Notes under the pieces: model-generated
What the model was told of the DNA's origin: nothing
Database searches by the model: none
What the model saw: the letters and a program-made list of their open reading frames with translations, nothing else
Source of the DNA: Paraburkholderia tropica
GTDB taxonomy: Bacteria; Pseudomonadota; Gammaproteobacteria; Burkholderiales; Burkholderiaceae
NCBI RefSeq assembly: GCF_914484835.1
Contig: NZ_CAJZAR010000056.1
Coordinates: 44,177 to 108,176 of the forward strand
DNA length: 64,000 bases
Reading direction: 5' to 3'
Shown: piece after piece, positions 28,237 through 37,733 of the stretch
Numbering within the stretch: position 1 is the first letter of the stretch
Layout: every line of letters starts with the position of its first letter
Position numbers and translations under genes: made by a program

Positions 28237-28401
28237 TTAGCGCGCGTCGTGGCAGACGCGAACCGGATGATGATGATGGTTCATCTCGGTGTGGCAGACC
28301 TGGTGATGATGCGGCGCGGCGACCGCGGCGATCGGCGCGGCCATGGCGGCGCACAGCATCAGGGCGGACAGACGGGCGAACGGCTTGGCGATGACTTTCA
28401 T
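28237..28401 (-). CDS. Small His-rich periplasmic protein
   Basis: 54 residues from ATG 28401. The signal peptide (KVIAKPFARLSALMLCAAMA ... AVAA) leaves a mature peptide of about 25 residues rich in His with two Cys: HHHQVCHTEMNHHHHPVRVC. Similar tiny His-rich exported proteins occur in Burkholderiales and are presumed to bind metal. A clear terminator follows. Confidence 0.75.
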   Translation of the reverse strand: MKVIAKPFARLSALMLCAAMAAPIAAVAAPHHHQVCHTEMNHHHHPVRVCHDAR

Positions 28402-28562
28402 GGGTGTACTCTCGGTGGACGGCAGCCTGGACTGCAACAAAAGGCAGCACTCTATCTCAAAGCGCCTCACATTTCGTTACACGCTTGTAACGATCGTAGC
28501 GCCGGATAATCGCCTCTTGACAAAATCCGTGCTGCATCGATTCCGCCCACGCTGCGCGGATT

Positions 28563-28805
28563 TCACGCCGTGCCGCCCTCTTCGTTCCAGAGGTCATCGT
28601 GCCCAACATCGTGTCCATCGTGTGTCAGCCGCCGCAACAGCTCCTGACCTCGGCGCGTAAGACGCGGCGCGTAGCCGCGTTCGTCTTCGTCCATTTCGAC
28701 GAGCTGGTAGCGCGCGAGCGCCAGAAAATCGGAATCGAGCGTCTGCAGCGGCGTATTCGCGTCGCGGATCAGCAGCAGCGCGGCCAGTTCGTGGTGACTG
28801 AGCAT
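28563..28805 (-). CDS. Small winged-helix-like protein of unknown function
   Basis: 80 residues; AGGAGA precedes ATG 28805. The pattern HHELAALLLIRDAN ... LDSDFLALARYQLVEMDE ... PRLTRRGQELLRRL resembles a compact winged helix (helix, recognition helix, wing), as in small MarR-like or phage regulators. No catalytic motif is visible. It has a good SD and sits alone, so it is probably a real conserved regulator. Confidence 0.65.
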   Translation of the reverse strand: MLSHHELAALLLIRDANTPLQTLDSDFLALARYQLVEMDEDERGYAPRLTRRGQELLRRLTHDGHDVGHDDLWNEEGGTA

Positions 28806-28919
28806 CGGATCTCTCCTGTCCAGAACTCACAGTGCTGACCAGCATAGCGGGCTAAACGTACAGTTTCGCTACAACCGTGTTTCGTCGCGTTACGGCATCG
28901 CGATCTTTGCGCCAGTAGT

Positions 28920-28965
28920 AAAAATGCGGCGCGCCGTCCGCAATAATCGCGAACGGCGCGCCGCA
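28920..28965 (-). terminator. Intrinsic terminator of the Hsp20 gene
   Basis: A 13-bp perfect stem tgcggcgcgccgt (28925-28937) / acggcgcgccgca (28953-28965). On the minus strand it is followed by a T-run (complement of 28920-28924). It lies 47 bases past the Hsp20 stop. Confidence 0.85.
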
Positions 28966-29011
28966 TCGGCCATGCCCGTCGAGCGGGCCTTAATGCACCC
29001 TAAATGAACCT

Positions 29012-29443
29012 TTAATGGATCTCGAGACGCTTGCTCGCGGCCGCTGCCTTCTTCGGCAACACGAGCGTCAACACGCCGTCGTTGTAGTTCGCACTCGCCT
29101 GCGCCTCGTCGACGTCGGCGGCCAGCGTGAACGAGCGGCTCACGCTGCCCGTATAACGCTCGCGGCGTAGCACGCGCTCGCCTTCCTTCAATTCGGCGCC
29201 GCGCTCGACCCTGGCCGCGATCGAGACCAGATTGCCATCGATTTTCACGTCGATGTCCTGCTTGGCGACGCCGGGCATTTCCGCCTTGACCGTATAACCG
29301 GCATCGTTTTCCGTCACGTCGATGCGGATACTCGCCGCCTGCCCTTCGAGGCCGCCCGCGCTGCGCATCGGCCGGAACAACCCTTGAAACAGATCGGGTA
29401 CACCGTCGAGCGTGAACGGATCGTGGCGAGAAATGGTGCTCAT
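29012..29443 (-). CDS. Hsp20/alpha-crystallin small heat-shock protein
   Basis: 143 residues from ATG 29443 (AGGAG upstream). The alpha-crystallin domain spans about 45-135: IRIDVTENDAGYTVKAEMPG, DIDVKIDGNLVSIAARVE, ERYTGSVSRSFTL and the C-terminal YNDGVLTLVLPKK motif. The I-x-I/V-type tail is KRLEIH. It is an ATP-independent holdase that keeps unfolding proteins soluble. Such genes also associate with PHB granules, and the PHB operon lies directly upstream here. Confidence 0.94.
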   Translation of the reverse strand: MSTISRHDPFTLDGVPDLFQGLFRPMRSAGGLEGQAASIRIDVTENDAGYTVKAEMPGVAKQDIDVKIDGNLVSIAARVERGAELKEGERVLRRERYTGSVSRSFTLAADVDEAQASANYNDGVLTLVLPKKAAAASKRLEIH

Positions 29444-29610
29444 GACAGACTCCTGGAAAACTTCGAAAGAATGATGCGTTTGTCCGCGACTGCAAAGCGC
29501 GATGCTACGTGATGTTTCGTGATAGTTCACGCGCAACAATCCACCGGACTCCTTATCAATTCACGGAGATGACCAGGCTCAGCCTGATCTTTGACTCCCC
29601 GCGATCGCGC

Positions 29611-31503
29611 CTACCGCTCGAAGATATAGACGCCCGGCGCGTTTGCAAGACCCGCTTCAAGCTCACGCGCAAAAATTTTTTCGCTCGACTGCGCGTGCAG
29701 CCACTCAGCGAAGCGCGGCCACCACGAACCGTCGACGGGCGGCGTCTCGTCGAAGAAGGTTTGCGGCGTGCGCCACGGCGCGTCCGCGTCGCGAACCGCA
29801 CAGCGATAGTGACGGCGCGGATGCCCCGGCTCCGACACGATGCCCGCGTTATGCCCGCCCGACGTCAGCAGAAACGTCACTGGGTTGCGCGTCGATTGCA
29901 GCAGCCGATACACCGACCGCCACGGCGATACGTGATCGCGCTCGGTGCCGACCATGAACATCGGCTGCGCGATATCGCCGAGCGAAACCGCGCGGCCATT
30001 CACCTCATAACGTCCTGCCGCGAGATCGTTGTGCAGATAGAGGCGTCGCAGATACTCGCTGTGCATGCGGTACGGCATGCGCGTGATATCGGCGTTCCAG
30101 GACATCAGATCGTTGGGTTTCGCGCGCTCGCCGAGCAAATAGTCGTTCACCGCGCGCGCCCAGACGAGATCGCGCATATTGAGCAACTGGAACGTCGCGG
30201 CCATCTGTTCGCCTTCGAGACAGCCTTGACGCGCCATCAGCGCATCGAGCGCCGCAAGCTCGCTCTCGCCGATAAAGAAACGCAGTTCGCCCGGCTCGCT
30301 GAAATCGGTTTGCGCGGCGAGCAGCGAGACCGAGCGCAACGCCTCGGCGCCGATCGGTGCGGCATCGTTGACAGTCTGCGGCGACGACGGTGACTGACGC
30401 GGCGACCCGAGCGCCGCCGCCGCGATCGCCAGCAGCGTGCCGCCGAGGCAATAGCCGACCGCGTGCACGGGCGCGTCGCCGCAACGCGCGCGGGCGGCTG
30501 CGAGCGCCTCGAACACGGCGCTCAGATAATCGTCGAGACGCCAGTCGCGTTCGGCCGGCGACGGGTTATGCCACGACAGCATGAACACCGTGAAGCCCTG
30601 ATCGACGAGAAAACGCACCAGCGAATTGTGCGGCTGAAGATCGAGCACGTAATACTTCATGATCCACGACGGCACGACGAACACCGGTTCGCGCGCGACG
30701 CGCGGCGTGGTCGGCGCGTATTGCAGCAGCTCGCAGAGCGCATTGCGCCAGACGACCTTGCCGGGCGTCACCGCCACGTCCTTGCCCGGCTCGAACGCGA
30801 GCGGCTCGGGCGCGCCGCCCGCCGCGTGCCGGGCCTGCGCGGCGCAATCATCGAGCCAATGCTGATAGCCCGCGACGAAGTTCGCGCCGCCGCTGGCGCG
30901 CGCGGCGTCGAGCACCGTGGGATTGGTCGCGGCGAAATTGCTGGGCGACGCCGCGTCGAGCCAGAGCCGCGCCATGAAACGCACGAGATCGGCGCGATGG
31001 GGATCGACGCCCGCGTCGGCCTCGGTCGCCTCGCGCCACCACGACTGCGTGCGCCAATACGCGTCGCGCCAGGCGCTGTAGGGCCACGTGGACCACGCGG
31101 GCGCGGCGAAACGTTTGTCGGCGGGCGCATCTTGCGTCGATGAAACCGCGCCGGGCCACGCCGAACGCCACGCGCCCAGCGCGTCGGTCCATGCACGCGT
31201 GCCCAGCGCGAAACAGGTGGCGGGCGCGCTCGCGAGATGCGTGCTCCAGTCGAGCCACGCGAGCGATGCCGATACGGGCGACAGGCCGCCCGCCTGCAAC
31301 GACAGCGCCGCGCGCACCGCCAGATCGAACGGACCAAACGTACCAAACGATCCAAACGGATCAACCCCACTGGACGACGAGCCACCCGAAGCCTTCGCCC
31401 GCGGCGCTCCCGCACCGGCCGTCTCGCGCCCGGCGGCCTCCTCGGCACCGCTGCGCGGCGGACGCGGCTGAGCGCCCGCGCTACGCGTTCTCGTCGGCTT
31501 CAT
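29611..31503 (-). CDS. phaC: Class I poly(3-hydroxyalkanoate) synthase
   Basis: 630 residues. ATG 31503 overlaps the phaB stop (ATGA). The lipase-like box GYCLGG contains Cys352; the remaining triad is Asp523 (GTERDHVSPW) and His551 (SGGHNAGIV). The 28-residue Asp-His spacing is as in characterised class I synthases. Also diagnostic are WNADITRMPYRMHSEYLRRL and VPSWIMKYYVLDL. The enzyme polymerises 3-hydroxyacyl-CoA on granules. The N-terminal 50 residues are a Ser/Gly/Ala-rich extension, and a Ser/Pro/Gln-rich insertion follows the Cys box by about 15 residues. Confidence 0.96.
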   Translation of the reverse strand: MKPTRTRSAGAQPRPPRSGAEEAAGRETAGAGAPRAKASGGSSSSGVDPFGSFGTFGPFDLAVRAALSLQAGGLSPVSASLAWLDWSTHLASAPATCFALGTRAWTDALGAWRSAWPGAVSSTQDAPADKRFAAPAWSTWPYSAWRDAYWRTQSWWREATEADAGVDPHRADLVRFMARLWLDAASPSNFAATNPTVLDAARASGGANFVAGYQHWLDDCAAQARHAAGGAPEPLAFEPGKDVAVTPGKVVWRNALCELLQYAPTTPRVAREPVFVVPSWIMKYYVLDLQPHNSLVRFLVDQGFTVFMLSWHNPSPAERDWRLDDYLSAVFEALAAARARCGDAPVHAVGYCLGGTLLAIAAAALGSPRQSPSSPQTVNDAAPIGAEALRSVSLLAAQTDFSEPGELRFFIGESELAALDALMARQGCLEGEQMAATFQLLNMRDLVWARAVNDYLLGERAKPNDLMSWNADITRMPYRMHSEYLRRLYLHNDLAAGRYEVNGRAVSLGDIAQPMFMVGTERDHVSPWRSVYRLLQSTRNPVTFLLTSGGHNAGIVSEPGHPRRHYRCAVRDADAPWRTPQTFFDETPPVDGSWWPRFAEWLHAQSSEKIFARELEAGLANAPGVYIFER

Positions 31504-32246
31504 TGCATGTGCATCCCGCCGTTGATGGCGATATCCGCGCCCGTGATGAACGCGGCGTCGTCGGAACAGAGGAACGCGACCAGCGCCGCGACTTCCTCGG
31601 GCCGCCCGAGCCGGCCGACCGGAATCTGCGGCAGGATGCGCGTCTTCATCACCTCTTCGGGCACGGCCTCGACCATATGCGTGGCGAGATAGCCCGGCGA
31701 TATCGTGTTCACCGTCACGCCCTTCTTCGCCACTTCGAGCGCGAGCGACTTCGTGAAGCCGTGCAGGCCCGCCTTCGCCGCCGCGTAATTGGTCTGCCCG
31801 AACGCGCCGCGCGATCCGTTCACCGAACCCACATTGACGATGCGCCCGAAGCCGCGTTCGAGCATGCCCGGCAGATAAGGTTTGGTGACGTTGAAGAGTG
31901 CGTCGAGATCGGTGCGCAGCACGCAGTCCCAGTCGGCCTTGGTCATCTTCACGAAGGTGCGGTCGCAGGTGATGCCCGCGTTGTTCACGAGCACGTCGAT
32001 GCGGCCCAGATCCGCGAGCACGCGCTCCGCCGTGCGCGCGCAGTCGTCGTGATCGGCGACGTCCATCGCATAGTGTTCGAAGACGCGGCCCGCCGCGCGC
32101 TCGGCGTCGAGCCAGGCGGCCACGTGGTCGTTGCCTTTCGAGCACGTCACGGCAACCTTGAAACCCGCTTCGGCAAGGCGGCGGCTGATCGCCGCGCCGA
32201 GTCCGCCCATGCCGCCGGTGACGAAAGCAATGCGCTCATCGGCCAT
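31500..32246 (-). CDS. phaB: Acetoacetyl-CoA reductase (NADPH)
   Basis: 248 residues; ATG 32246 sits behind GGAGG and overlaps the phasin gene by 11 bases. It is a classical SDR: TGGMGGLG (10-17), NNAG (88-91), Ser141 and YAAAK (Tyr154, Lys158). The segment GITCDRTFVKMTKADWDCVL and the end AINGGMHMQ are those of PhaB. It reduces acetoacetyl-CoA to (R)-3-hydroxybutyryl-CoA for the synthase encoded next. No phaA (thiolase) is in this cluster, so the thiolase must be supplied elsewhere. Confidence 0.95.
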   Translation of the reverse strand: MADERIAFVTGGMGGLGAAISRRLAEAGFKVAVTCSKGNDHVAAWLDAERAAGRVFEHYAMDVADHDDCARTAERVLADLGRIDVLVNNAGITCDRTFVKMTKADWDCVLRTDLDALFNVTKPYLPGMLERGFGRIVNVGSVNGSRGAFGQTNYAAAKAGLHGFTKSLALEVAKKGVTVNTISPGYLATHMVEAVPEEVMKTRILPQIPVGRLGRPEEVAALVAFLCSDDAAFITGADIAINGGMHMQ

Positions 32247-32808
32247 GCTGACCTCCGCCCGCGCTCGATTCGTGCTTTTTCGACGCGCGCGCGCCGCCGC
32301 CCGACGCGGCGCTGGCGGCATCCGGCGCACCCGCCGCGGCCGCCATCGTGTTCGCGACGCTCGCCGCCTGCGCCGCCGCGCCGCTCATCGCGCGCTCGAA
32401 CGCCGCCATCCACTCGCGCATCGGCAGGGCCGCGCCGTTCTTCGGCGCCGCCGTGCCGCGCTGCAACACGTCGAGCGAATTCTGCCAATGCTGTGCCATG
32501 TCGCGCGCGACGTCGCTCCACGCGCCCGCGCCCTGCATCGACGCCGTCACGCCCTCCTGCCAGAGCGCCGCACTCGCGCTCAGATAGTCGCGCCAGACCG
32601 TTTGCGACGCCGCCGAAAAATCGTTCCAGTCCTGCGCGCCGTGCAGCGATTCGAGCGTGCCTTCGAGCGCATGGCGATCGCGTTCGAGGCGGCGCTGCCA
32701 CAGCTTGAGCATCTGCTCGCGCCATTGCTGTTGCTGCACGAGCCAGCTCAGCGCGGCAGACGCGCTGGCGCGGCACGCATCGAACGATGGATGGGAAGCT
32801 TGGGTCAT
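32236..32808 (-). CDS. Phasin-family protein
   Basis: 190 residues from ATG 32808 (GAGGAAC upstream). It is rich in Ala, Gln and Trp, with amphipathic helices (SWLVQQQQWREQMLKLWQRR ... QTVWRDYLSASAALWQEG ... DVARDMAQHWQNSLDVLQRG) and an Ala/Gly/Ser-rich disordered tail, as in phasins that coat PHB granules. Its position first in a coupled phasin-phaB-phaC operon supports this. Sequence identity to known phasins cannot be judged here. Confidence 0.8.
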   Translation of the reverse strand: MTQASHPSFDACRASASAALSWLVQQQQWREQMLKLWQRRLERDRHALEGTLESLHGAQDWNDFSAASQTVWRDYLSASAALWQEGVTASMQGAGAWSDVARDMAQHWQNSLDVLQRGTAAPKNGAALPMREWMAAFERAMSGAAAQAASVANTMAAAAGAPDAASAASGGGARASKKHESSAGGGQHGR

Positions 32809-33168
32809 GATCGAGTTCCTCACGAGAGTGCGGGACCCGGCTGGGCGCCGGGCAGCATGACGACGCCGCCACGCGTTGCGCTGCACAAGCGCGGGCGGCA
32901 AGCGCGATCCCGCCACGCCGTGGCGCGCGCTGCCGCCTGATGCAACGCAACATGCGATACCACGCGGCCCGATCGTTCGGACTACGGCCTATCGCAACGT
33001 CAACGGGATCGAACCCACATCATAGGCACGAAGCCGCATGCCCGCGCGCCCAAAGACGCCGCAACGCCTGATTGAAGTCATATTTCGGGATACCCCCTAC
33101 ATCAAAACGCATGACCAGGCATGCGCTGGCTTCGTTTTTGCGACGGATCGACGCGCGGGCCGCCACGC
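32809..33168. other. Intergenic region of about 360 bases
   Basis: No gene is supported. It holds the promoter of the phasin-phaB-phaC operon and the 3' side of the universal stress protein gene. I looked for an FNR/ANR-type site (TTGAT-N4-ATCAA) and found only half-sites (for example atcaa near 33100). Confidence 0.5.
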
Positions 33169-33636
33169 TCACGCCGAGACCGGCGGCGGCTCGTCATGGC
33201 GTACGAGCATCACCGGACGGTCCGCCATACGCAGAAAACTCTCCGCCACGCTGCCGAGCAACAAACGCTTCACGCCCGACAATCCGCGCGTACCCATGAC
33301 GACGAGATCGGCTTCCTCCTCCGCCGCGATGCGGTAAATCACGGCGGCGATCTCCTCGCCGTTCGAATCGGCGGCGCGCGTGGTGCCGCTCACGCCGGCG
33401 TCGGCGAGCGCGGTTTTCGCTTCGTCGAGCGCCGCGGTCGCGACGTCGGCTTCGGCGGAGTGACGCGTCTGTTCTTCCGCGAAACCCGTGCTGATATCGA
33501 CGAGACGCGCCGGATGCTGCACGACGTACAGCGCGATGACCGCGCTGCCCGTCGCCTTCGCGACCTTGATCGCCTCGTCCAGCGCACGTCGGCCGTGACG
33601 GCTGCCGTCGACCGCTACCAGAATCTGCTTGTACAT
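33169..33636 (-). CDS. Universal stress protein (UspA family)
   Basis: 155 residues from ATG 33636 (GGGAGG upstream). It has a Usp fold: the first strand YKQILVAVDGS, and the ATP-binding motif MGTRGLSGVKRLLLGSVAES (G-2x-G-9x-GS) near 120-139. Usp genes beside phosphoketolase, Zn-alcohol dehydrogenase and PHB genes are characteristic of oxygen-limitation clusters in Burkholderia. Confidence 0.93.
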   Translation of the reverse strand: MYKQILVAVDGSRHGRRALDEAIKVAKATGSAVIALYVVQHPARLVDISTGFAEEQTRHSAEADVATAALDEAKTALADAGVSGTTRAADSNGEEIAAVIYRIAAEEEADLVVMGTRGLSGVKRLLLGSVAESFLRMADRPVMLVRHDEPPPVSA

Positions 33637-33785
33637 CGTGACCTCCCGGGCTTCGCCCATGATGCGCGGCGAACGGCGCGTCGCCGCTCGCGCTATCGAA
33701 AATCGGTTCGCTGTGTTCGTGCTGTGTTCGTTATCGTTCCTTGCCGCTCCCTCTTTCTAGATAGATAAGGACGATCGCGCGCCGC

Positions 33786-34772
33786 TCAACGCATCGTCAG
33801 CACGGCCGCGCCCGTCAGCCGCCCCTCGCGCAGGTCGGCAAGCGCCTCGTTCGCGCGCGCGAGCGGATACGGCGTGGTCTCGATATCGAGCGTGTGACGC
33901 GCGGCGATCGCCATGAACGCCGCGCCGTCGTCGCGCGTGAGATTCGCGACCGAGACGATGCGCCGCTCTTCCCAGAGCCACGCGTAGGGAAACGACGGAA
34001 TGTCGCTCATGTGGATGCCGCCGCAGACCACCGCGCCGCCCTTCGTCACCGCGCGCAATGCGGCGGGCACGAGCGCGCCGACGGGCGCGAACAGCAAGGC
34101 GGCGTCGAGCGGCTCGGGCGGCAATTCGTCGCTGCCGCCGGCCCACGCTGCGCCGAGCCGCCGCGCGAAGTCCTGCGCGGCCGTATCGCCGGGACGCGTG
34201 AAGGCATAAACGGTGCGCCCCTGATGCCGCGCAAGCTGAGCGACGATATGTGCCGCCGCGCCGAATCCGTAAATGCCGATGCAGTCGGCCTCGCCCGCGA
34301 GCGTCAGCGTGCGATAGCCGATGAGTCCCGCGCACAGCAGCGGCGCGGCCGCGACGCTGCTGTACTGGCGCGGCAGATGAAAGCAGTAATGGGCGTCGGC
34401 GACGGTGCGTTCGGCGTAGCCGCCGTCGATCGTGTAGCCGGTGAAACCGGGCGCGTCGCAGAGATTTTCGCGGCCACGCAGACAGAAGCGGCAGTGGCCG
34501 CAGGTATGGCCGAGCCACGGCACGCCCACGCGGTCGCCGGGTGCGAAACCCGTGACGCCTTCGCCGAGCGCCGCCACGGTGCCGACGATTTCGTGGCCCG
34601 GAATCACGGGCCGCTTCGGTTGCGTGAGGTCGCCGTCGACCACGTGAAGGTCGGTGCGGCACACGCCGCAGGCTTCCACGTCGATCAGCAATTCCCCCGC
34701 GCGCGGCACCGGATCGGGAAGCTCCACGTCGCGCAGTCGCGGACTCGTGCCGTCGAACAGCATCGCTCGCAT
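33786..34772 (-). CDS. Zinc-dependent alcohol dehydrogenase
   Basis: 328 residues; ATG 34772 sits behind AGGAGG. It is an MDR-family enzyme. Catalytic-zinc ligands lie in CGVCRTDLH and GHEIVG, and structural-zinc cysteines in CGHCRFCLRGRENLC. The Rossmann segment is IGIYGFGAAAHIVAQ (GFGAAA rather than GxGxxG). It probably interconverts alcohols and aldehydes with NAD(P)H during fermentation. The frame continues upstream but is not protein-like. Confidence 0.92.
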   Translation of the reverse strand: MRAMLFDGTSPRLRDVELPDPVPRAGELLIDVEACGVCRTDLHVVDGDLTQPKRPVIPGHEIVGTVAALGEGVTGFAPGDRVGVPWLGHTCGHCRFCLRGRENLCDAPGFTGYTIDGGYAERTVADAHYCFHLPRQYSSVAAAPLLCAGLIGYRTLTLAGEADCIGIYGFGAAAHIVAQLARHQGRTVYAFTRPGDTAAQDFARRLGAAWAGGSDELPPEPLDAALLFAPVGALVPAALRAVTKGGAVVCGGIHMSDIPSFPYAWLWEERRIVSVANLTRDDGAAFMAIAARHTLDIETTPYPLARANEALADLREGRLTGAAVLTMR

Positions 34773-35252
34773 CGTCGTCCTCCTGGCGTGGCGCCGTGCT
34801 TGCCATGCGGTCGTGCCGCGTGGCGGTTGCGCGTCCGGCAGGCCGTGTGCGGCGCAGCGCGCACGGGGACGCATCGTCATTCATGTTACGCGGTCGGCAC
34901 GCGCGCCGCGATGAGGGCGTCCGCTGCGACAGGCGCGCGCAGGGGACGATATCGGCATCTATCCGCGCGCATCCATGCATATTCGTGCCTATCGGCGTAG
35001 ACGAAACCCCTTCGCACACTCAGCGAAAGCGCTTCCATCGAACGTGGCAACATAGCGCGAGCCCTGACGCCATGTCGGCGCCCCGCGTTCCCGTGGCTTA
35101 CGCCGCGCATCGCCTCCTCGAACGCATCGCGGCGCTCACGTGCCCGTCCTCTCGCGCGCGAACGCCTTCGCGCGCCGATCCGTCCGTCTTATGCCGCGCC
35201 GCCGCGCGCGACAGGAGCCACCCAGGCCCACCCAGGCCAAACAGGAGCCCGC
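34773..35252. other. Divergent promoter region of about 480 bases
   Basis: No gene is supported between the alcohol dehydrogenase (minus) and phosphoketolase (plus). The frames here are Arg-rich shadows. Promoters for both should lie here; I could not identify a convincing sigma-70 or ANR site. The last 30 bases contain the repeat cacccaggcc and a weak purine-rich site before ATG 35253. Confidence 0.5.
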
Positions 35253-37688
35253 ATGAGCCCCCTCACCGCTTCCGCCCGCCCGCCGCTTTCCGACGAACAA
35301 TTGCAGCGCATGGACGCCTGGTGGCGCGCCGCGAACTATCTCTCGGTCGGCCAGATTTATCTGCTCGCCAATCCGCTGCTGCGCGAGCCGCTGCAACTCA
35401 CGCACGTGAAGCCGCGCCTGCTCGGCCACTGGGGCACCACGCCCGGTCTCAATTTTCTCTACACGCACCTGAACCGCGTCATCAACGAGCGCGATCTCGA
35501 TCTGCTGTTTCTCGCGGGGCCGGGACACGGCGGACCGGCCGTGGTCGCCAACACCTGGCTCGAAGGCACCTACAGCGAGACCTGGCCGAACGTGCCTCAG
35601 GACGAGGAAGGCATGGCCGTGCTGTTCAAGCAGTTCAGCTTTCCGGGCGGCATTCCGAGCCACGTCGCGCCGCAGACGCCCGGTTCGATCCACGAAGGCG
35701 GCGAACTCGGTTATGCGCTGTCGCACGCGTATGGCGCGGTGTTCGACAGTCCCGATCTGATCGTCGCCTGCGTGATCGGCGACGGCGAAGCCGAAACCGG
35801 GCCGCTCGCCACCGCCTGGCATTCGAACAAGTTTCTCAATCCGGTGACGGACGGCGCGGTGCTGCCCATCCTGCATCTGAACGGCTTCAAGATCGCGGGG
35901 CCGACCGTGCTCGCGCGCATCGGCGACGACGAACTCGCTTCGCTGATGCGCGGTTACGGTTACGAGCCCGTGTTCGTCGAAACCGACGATCCCGTCAACG
36001 GTCACCGTCTGATGGCCGCCGCGTTCGACACCGTGTTCGACGAGATCGCGCGCATCCAGCAGTCGGCGCGCGCGCAGGCCGAAGCCGATCCCAAGGCGCA
36101 GATCGAACGGCCGCGCTGGCCGATGATCGTGTTACGGACGCCTAAGGGATGGACCGGCCCGAAGTCCGTCGACGGACTCAAGACCGAAGGCTCGTGGCGC
36201 GCGCATCAGGTTCCGCTCGCGAACATCGGCAAGCCCGGCCATCTCGCGCTGCTCGAAAGCTGGATGCGCGGTTATCGGCCCGAAGAACTGTTCGACGAAC
36301 ACGGCCGGCTCGCGCCCGAAATCGCCGCGCTCGCGCCGCGCGGCGAACGGCGCATGAGCGCGAATCCGCGTTCGAATGGCGGCGGACGCGTGCGCGAACT
36401 GCGCGTGCCCGCGTTCGAGCGCCACGCGGTGGAGGTGCCCTCGCCCGGCCAGGTCGACGCCGAAGCCACGCGCGTGATGGGCGCGTTCCTGCGCGAAGTC
36501 ATGCGCGTGAACTTGCCGACGCGCAACTTCCGCATCTTCGGCCCCGACGAAACCGCCTCGAACCGCTGGTCAGACGTCTTCGACGTGACCTCGCGCACGT
36601 GGCTCGCCGAAACCACGCCCGACGACATCCAGCTCGCGCAGGACGGCCGTGTGATGGAAATCCTCTCCGAGCACACCTGCCAGGGCTGGCTCGAAGGCTA
36701 TCTGCTGACGGGGCGGCACGGCTTCATGTCGTGCTACGAGGCATTCATCCACATCATCGATTCGATGTTCAACCAGCATGCGAAGTGGCTGAAGGTCATC
36801 CGCGAGATTCCGTGGCGGCGGCCGCTGCCCTCGCTCAATTACCTGCTCACGTCGCACGTGTGGCGCCAGGACCATAACGGCTTCAGCCATCAGGACCCCG
36901 GCTTTATCGACTATGCGGTGAACAAGAAGGCCGACACGGTGCGCGTCTATCTGCCGCCCGACGCCAACACGCTGCTCGCCGTGACCGATCACGTGCTGCG
37001 CACCTGGAACCGCATCAATATCGTCGTGGCGGGCAAGCAGCCGCAGCCGCAATGGCTCGATATGGACGCGGCGATCCGCCACTGCGCGGACGGCATCGGC
37101 ATCTGGCAATGGGCGAGCAACGACGAAGGCGGCGAGCCCGACGTGGTGATGGCCTGCGCGGGCGACGTGCCGACGCTGGAGACGCTCGCGGCCGTCGATC
37201 TGCTGCGCGGCTGGCTGCCCGATCTCAAGATCCGCGTGGTGAACGTGGTGGATTTGATGACGCTCGAACCCGCCGACCGTCATCCGCATGGTCTGTCAGA
37301 CGCCGATTTCAACGCGCTGTTCACCGTAAGCCGGCCGGTGATCTTCGCGCATCACAGCTATCCGTCGCTGATCCACCGGCTCACGTACCGGCGCATGAAT
37401 CACGCGAATATTCACGTGCACGGCTTTATCGAGGAAGGCACGACGACCACGCCGTTCGACATGACGGTGGTGAACCGGCTCGACCGCTTCCACCTGTGCG
37501 AAGCCGTGATCGACCGCGTGGAAGGCCTCGCGCAGCGCGCCGCGCACCTGCGGCAGACGCTGCACGACAAGCTGGCGGAGCATCGCCGTTACGTCGATGA
37601 ATACGGCGACGATATGCCCGAGATCAAGAACTGGCGCTGGTCGCAGTCGCGCACCGCGCGCACGCCGCAAGCGGGCGGCGCGGCGTGA
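35253..37688 (+). CDS. xfp: Xylulose-5-phosphate/fructose-6-phosphate phosphoketolase
   Basis: 811 residues, full family length. It is a TPP enzyme: N-terminal YLSVGQIYLLANPLL, LLFLAGPGHGGPA, TPGSIHEGGELGYAL, TPP-binding GDGEAETGPLATAWHSNK, the central LRTPKGWTGP and the C-terminal PSLNYLLTSHVWRQDHNGFS and HGFIEEGTTTTPFDMTVVNR. It splits xylulose-5-P or fructose-6-P with phosphate to give acetyl-phosphate, a route to acetate/ATP or acetyl-CoA without CO2 loss. No acetate kinase is nearby in the window. Confidence 0.96.
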   Translation: MSPLTASARPPLSDEQLQRMDAWWRAANYLSVGQIYLLANPLLREPLQLTHVKPRLLGHWGTTPGLNFLYTHLNRVINERDLDLLFLAGPGHGGPAVVANTWLEGTYSETWPNVPQDEEGMAVLFKQFSFPGGIPSHVAPQTPGSIHEGGELGYALSHAYGAVFDSPDLIVACVIGDGEAETGPLATAWHSNKFLNPVTDGAVLPILHLNGFKIAGPTVLARIGDDELASLMRGYGYEPVFVETDDPVNGHRLMAAAFDTVFDEIARIQQSARAQAEADPKAQIERPRWPMIVLRTPKGWTGPKSVDGLKTEGSWRAHQVPLANIGKPGHLALLESWMRGYRPEELFDEHGRLAPEIAALAPRGERRMSANPRSNGGGRVRELRVPAFERHAVEVPSPGQVDAEATRVMGAFLREVMRVNLPTRNFRIFGPDETASNRWSDVFDVTSRTWLAETTPDDIQLAQDGRVMEILSEHTCQGWLEGYLLTGRHGFMSCYEAFIHIIDSMFNQHAKWLKVIREIPWRRPLPSLNYLLTSHVWRQDHNGFSHQDPGFIDYAVNKKADTVRVYLPPDANTLLAVTDHVLRTWNRINIVVAGKQPQPQWLDMDAAIRHCADGIGIWQWASNDEGGEPDVVMACAGDVPTLETLAAVDLLRGWLPDLKIRVVNVVDLMTLEPADRHPHGLSDADFNALFTVSRPVIFAHHSYPSLIHRLTYRRMNHANIHVHGFIEEGTTTTPFDMTVVNRLDRFHLCEAVIDRVEGLAQRAAHLRQTLHDKLAEHRRYVDEYGDDMPEIKNWRWSQSRTARTPQAGGAA

Positions 37689-37689
37689 G

Positions 37690-37717
37690 GTTCACTGCGG
37701 CTCACTGCGGCTCACTG
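37690..37717. repeat. Short tandem repeat between convergent genes
   Basis: About two and a half copies of a 10-base unit (ttcactgcgg / ctcactgcgg / ctcactgagg) fill the gap between the phosphoketolase and DHH genes. A short stem (gacgcgc 37720-37726 / gcgcgtc 37737-37743) follows and overlaps the DHH stop. Confidence 0.5.
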
Positions 37718-37733
37718 AGGACGCGCAGAACGC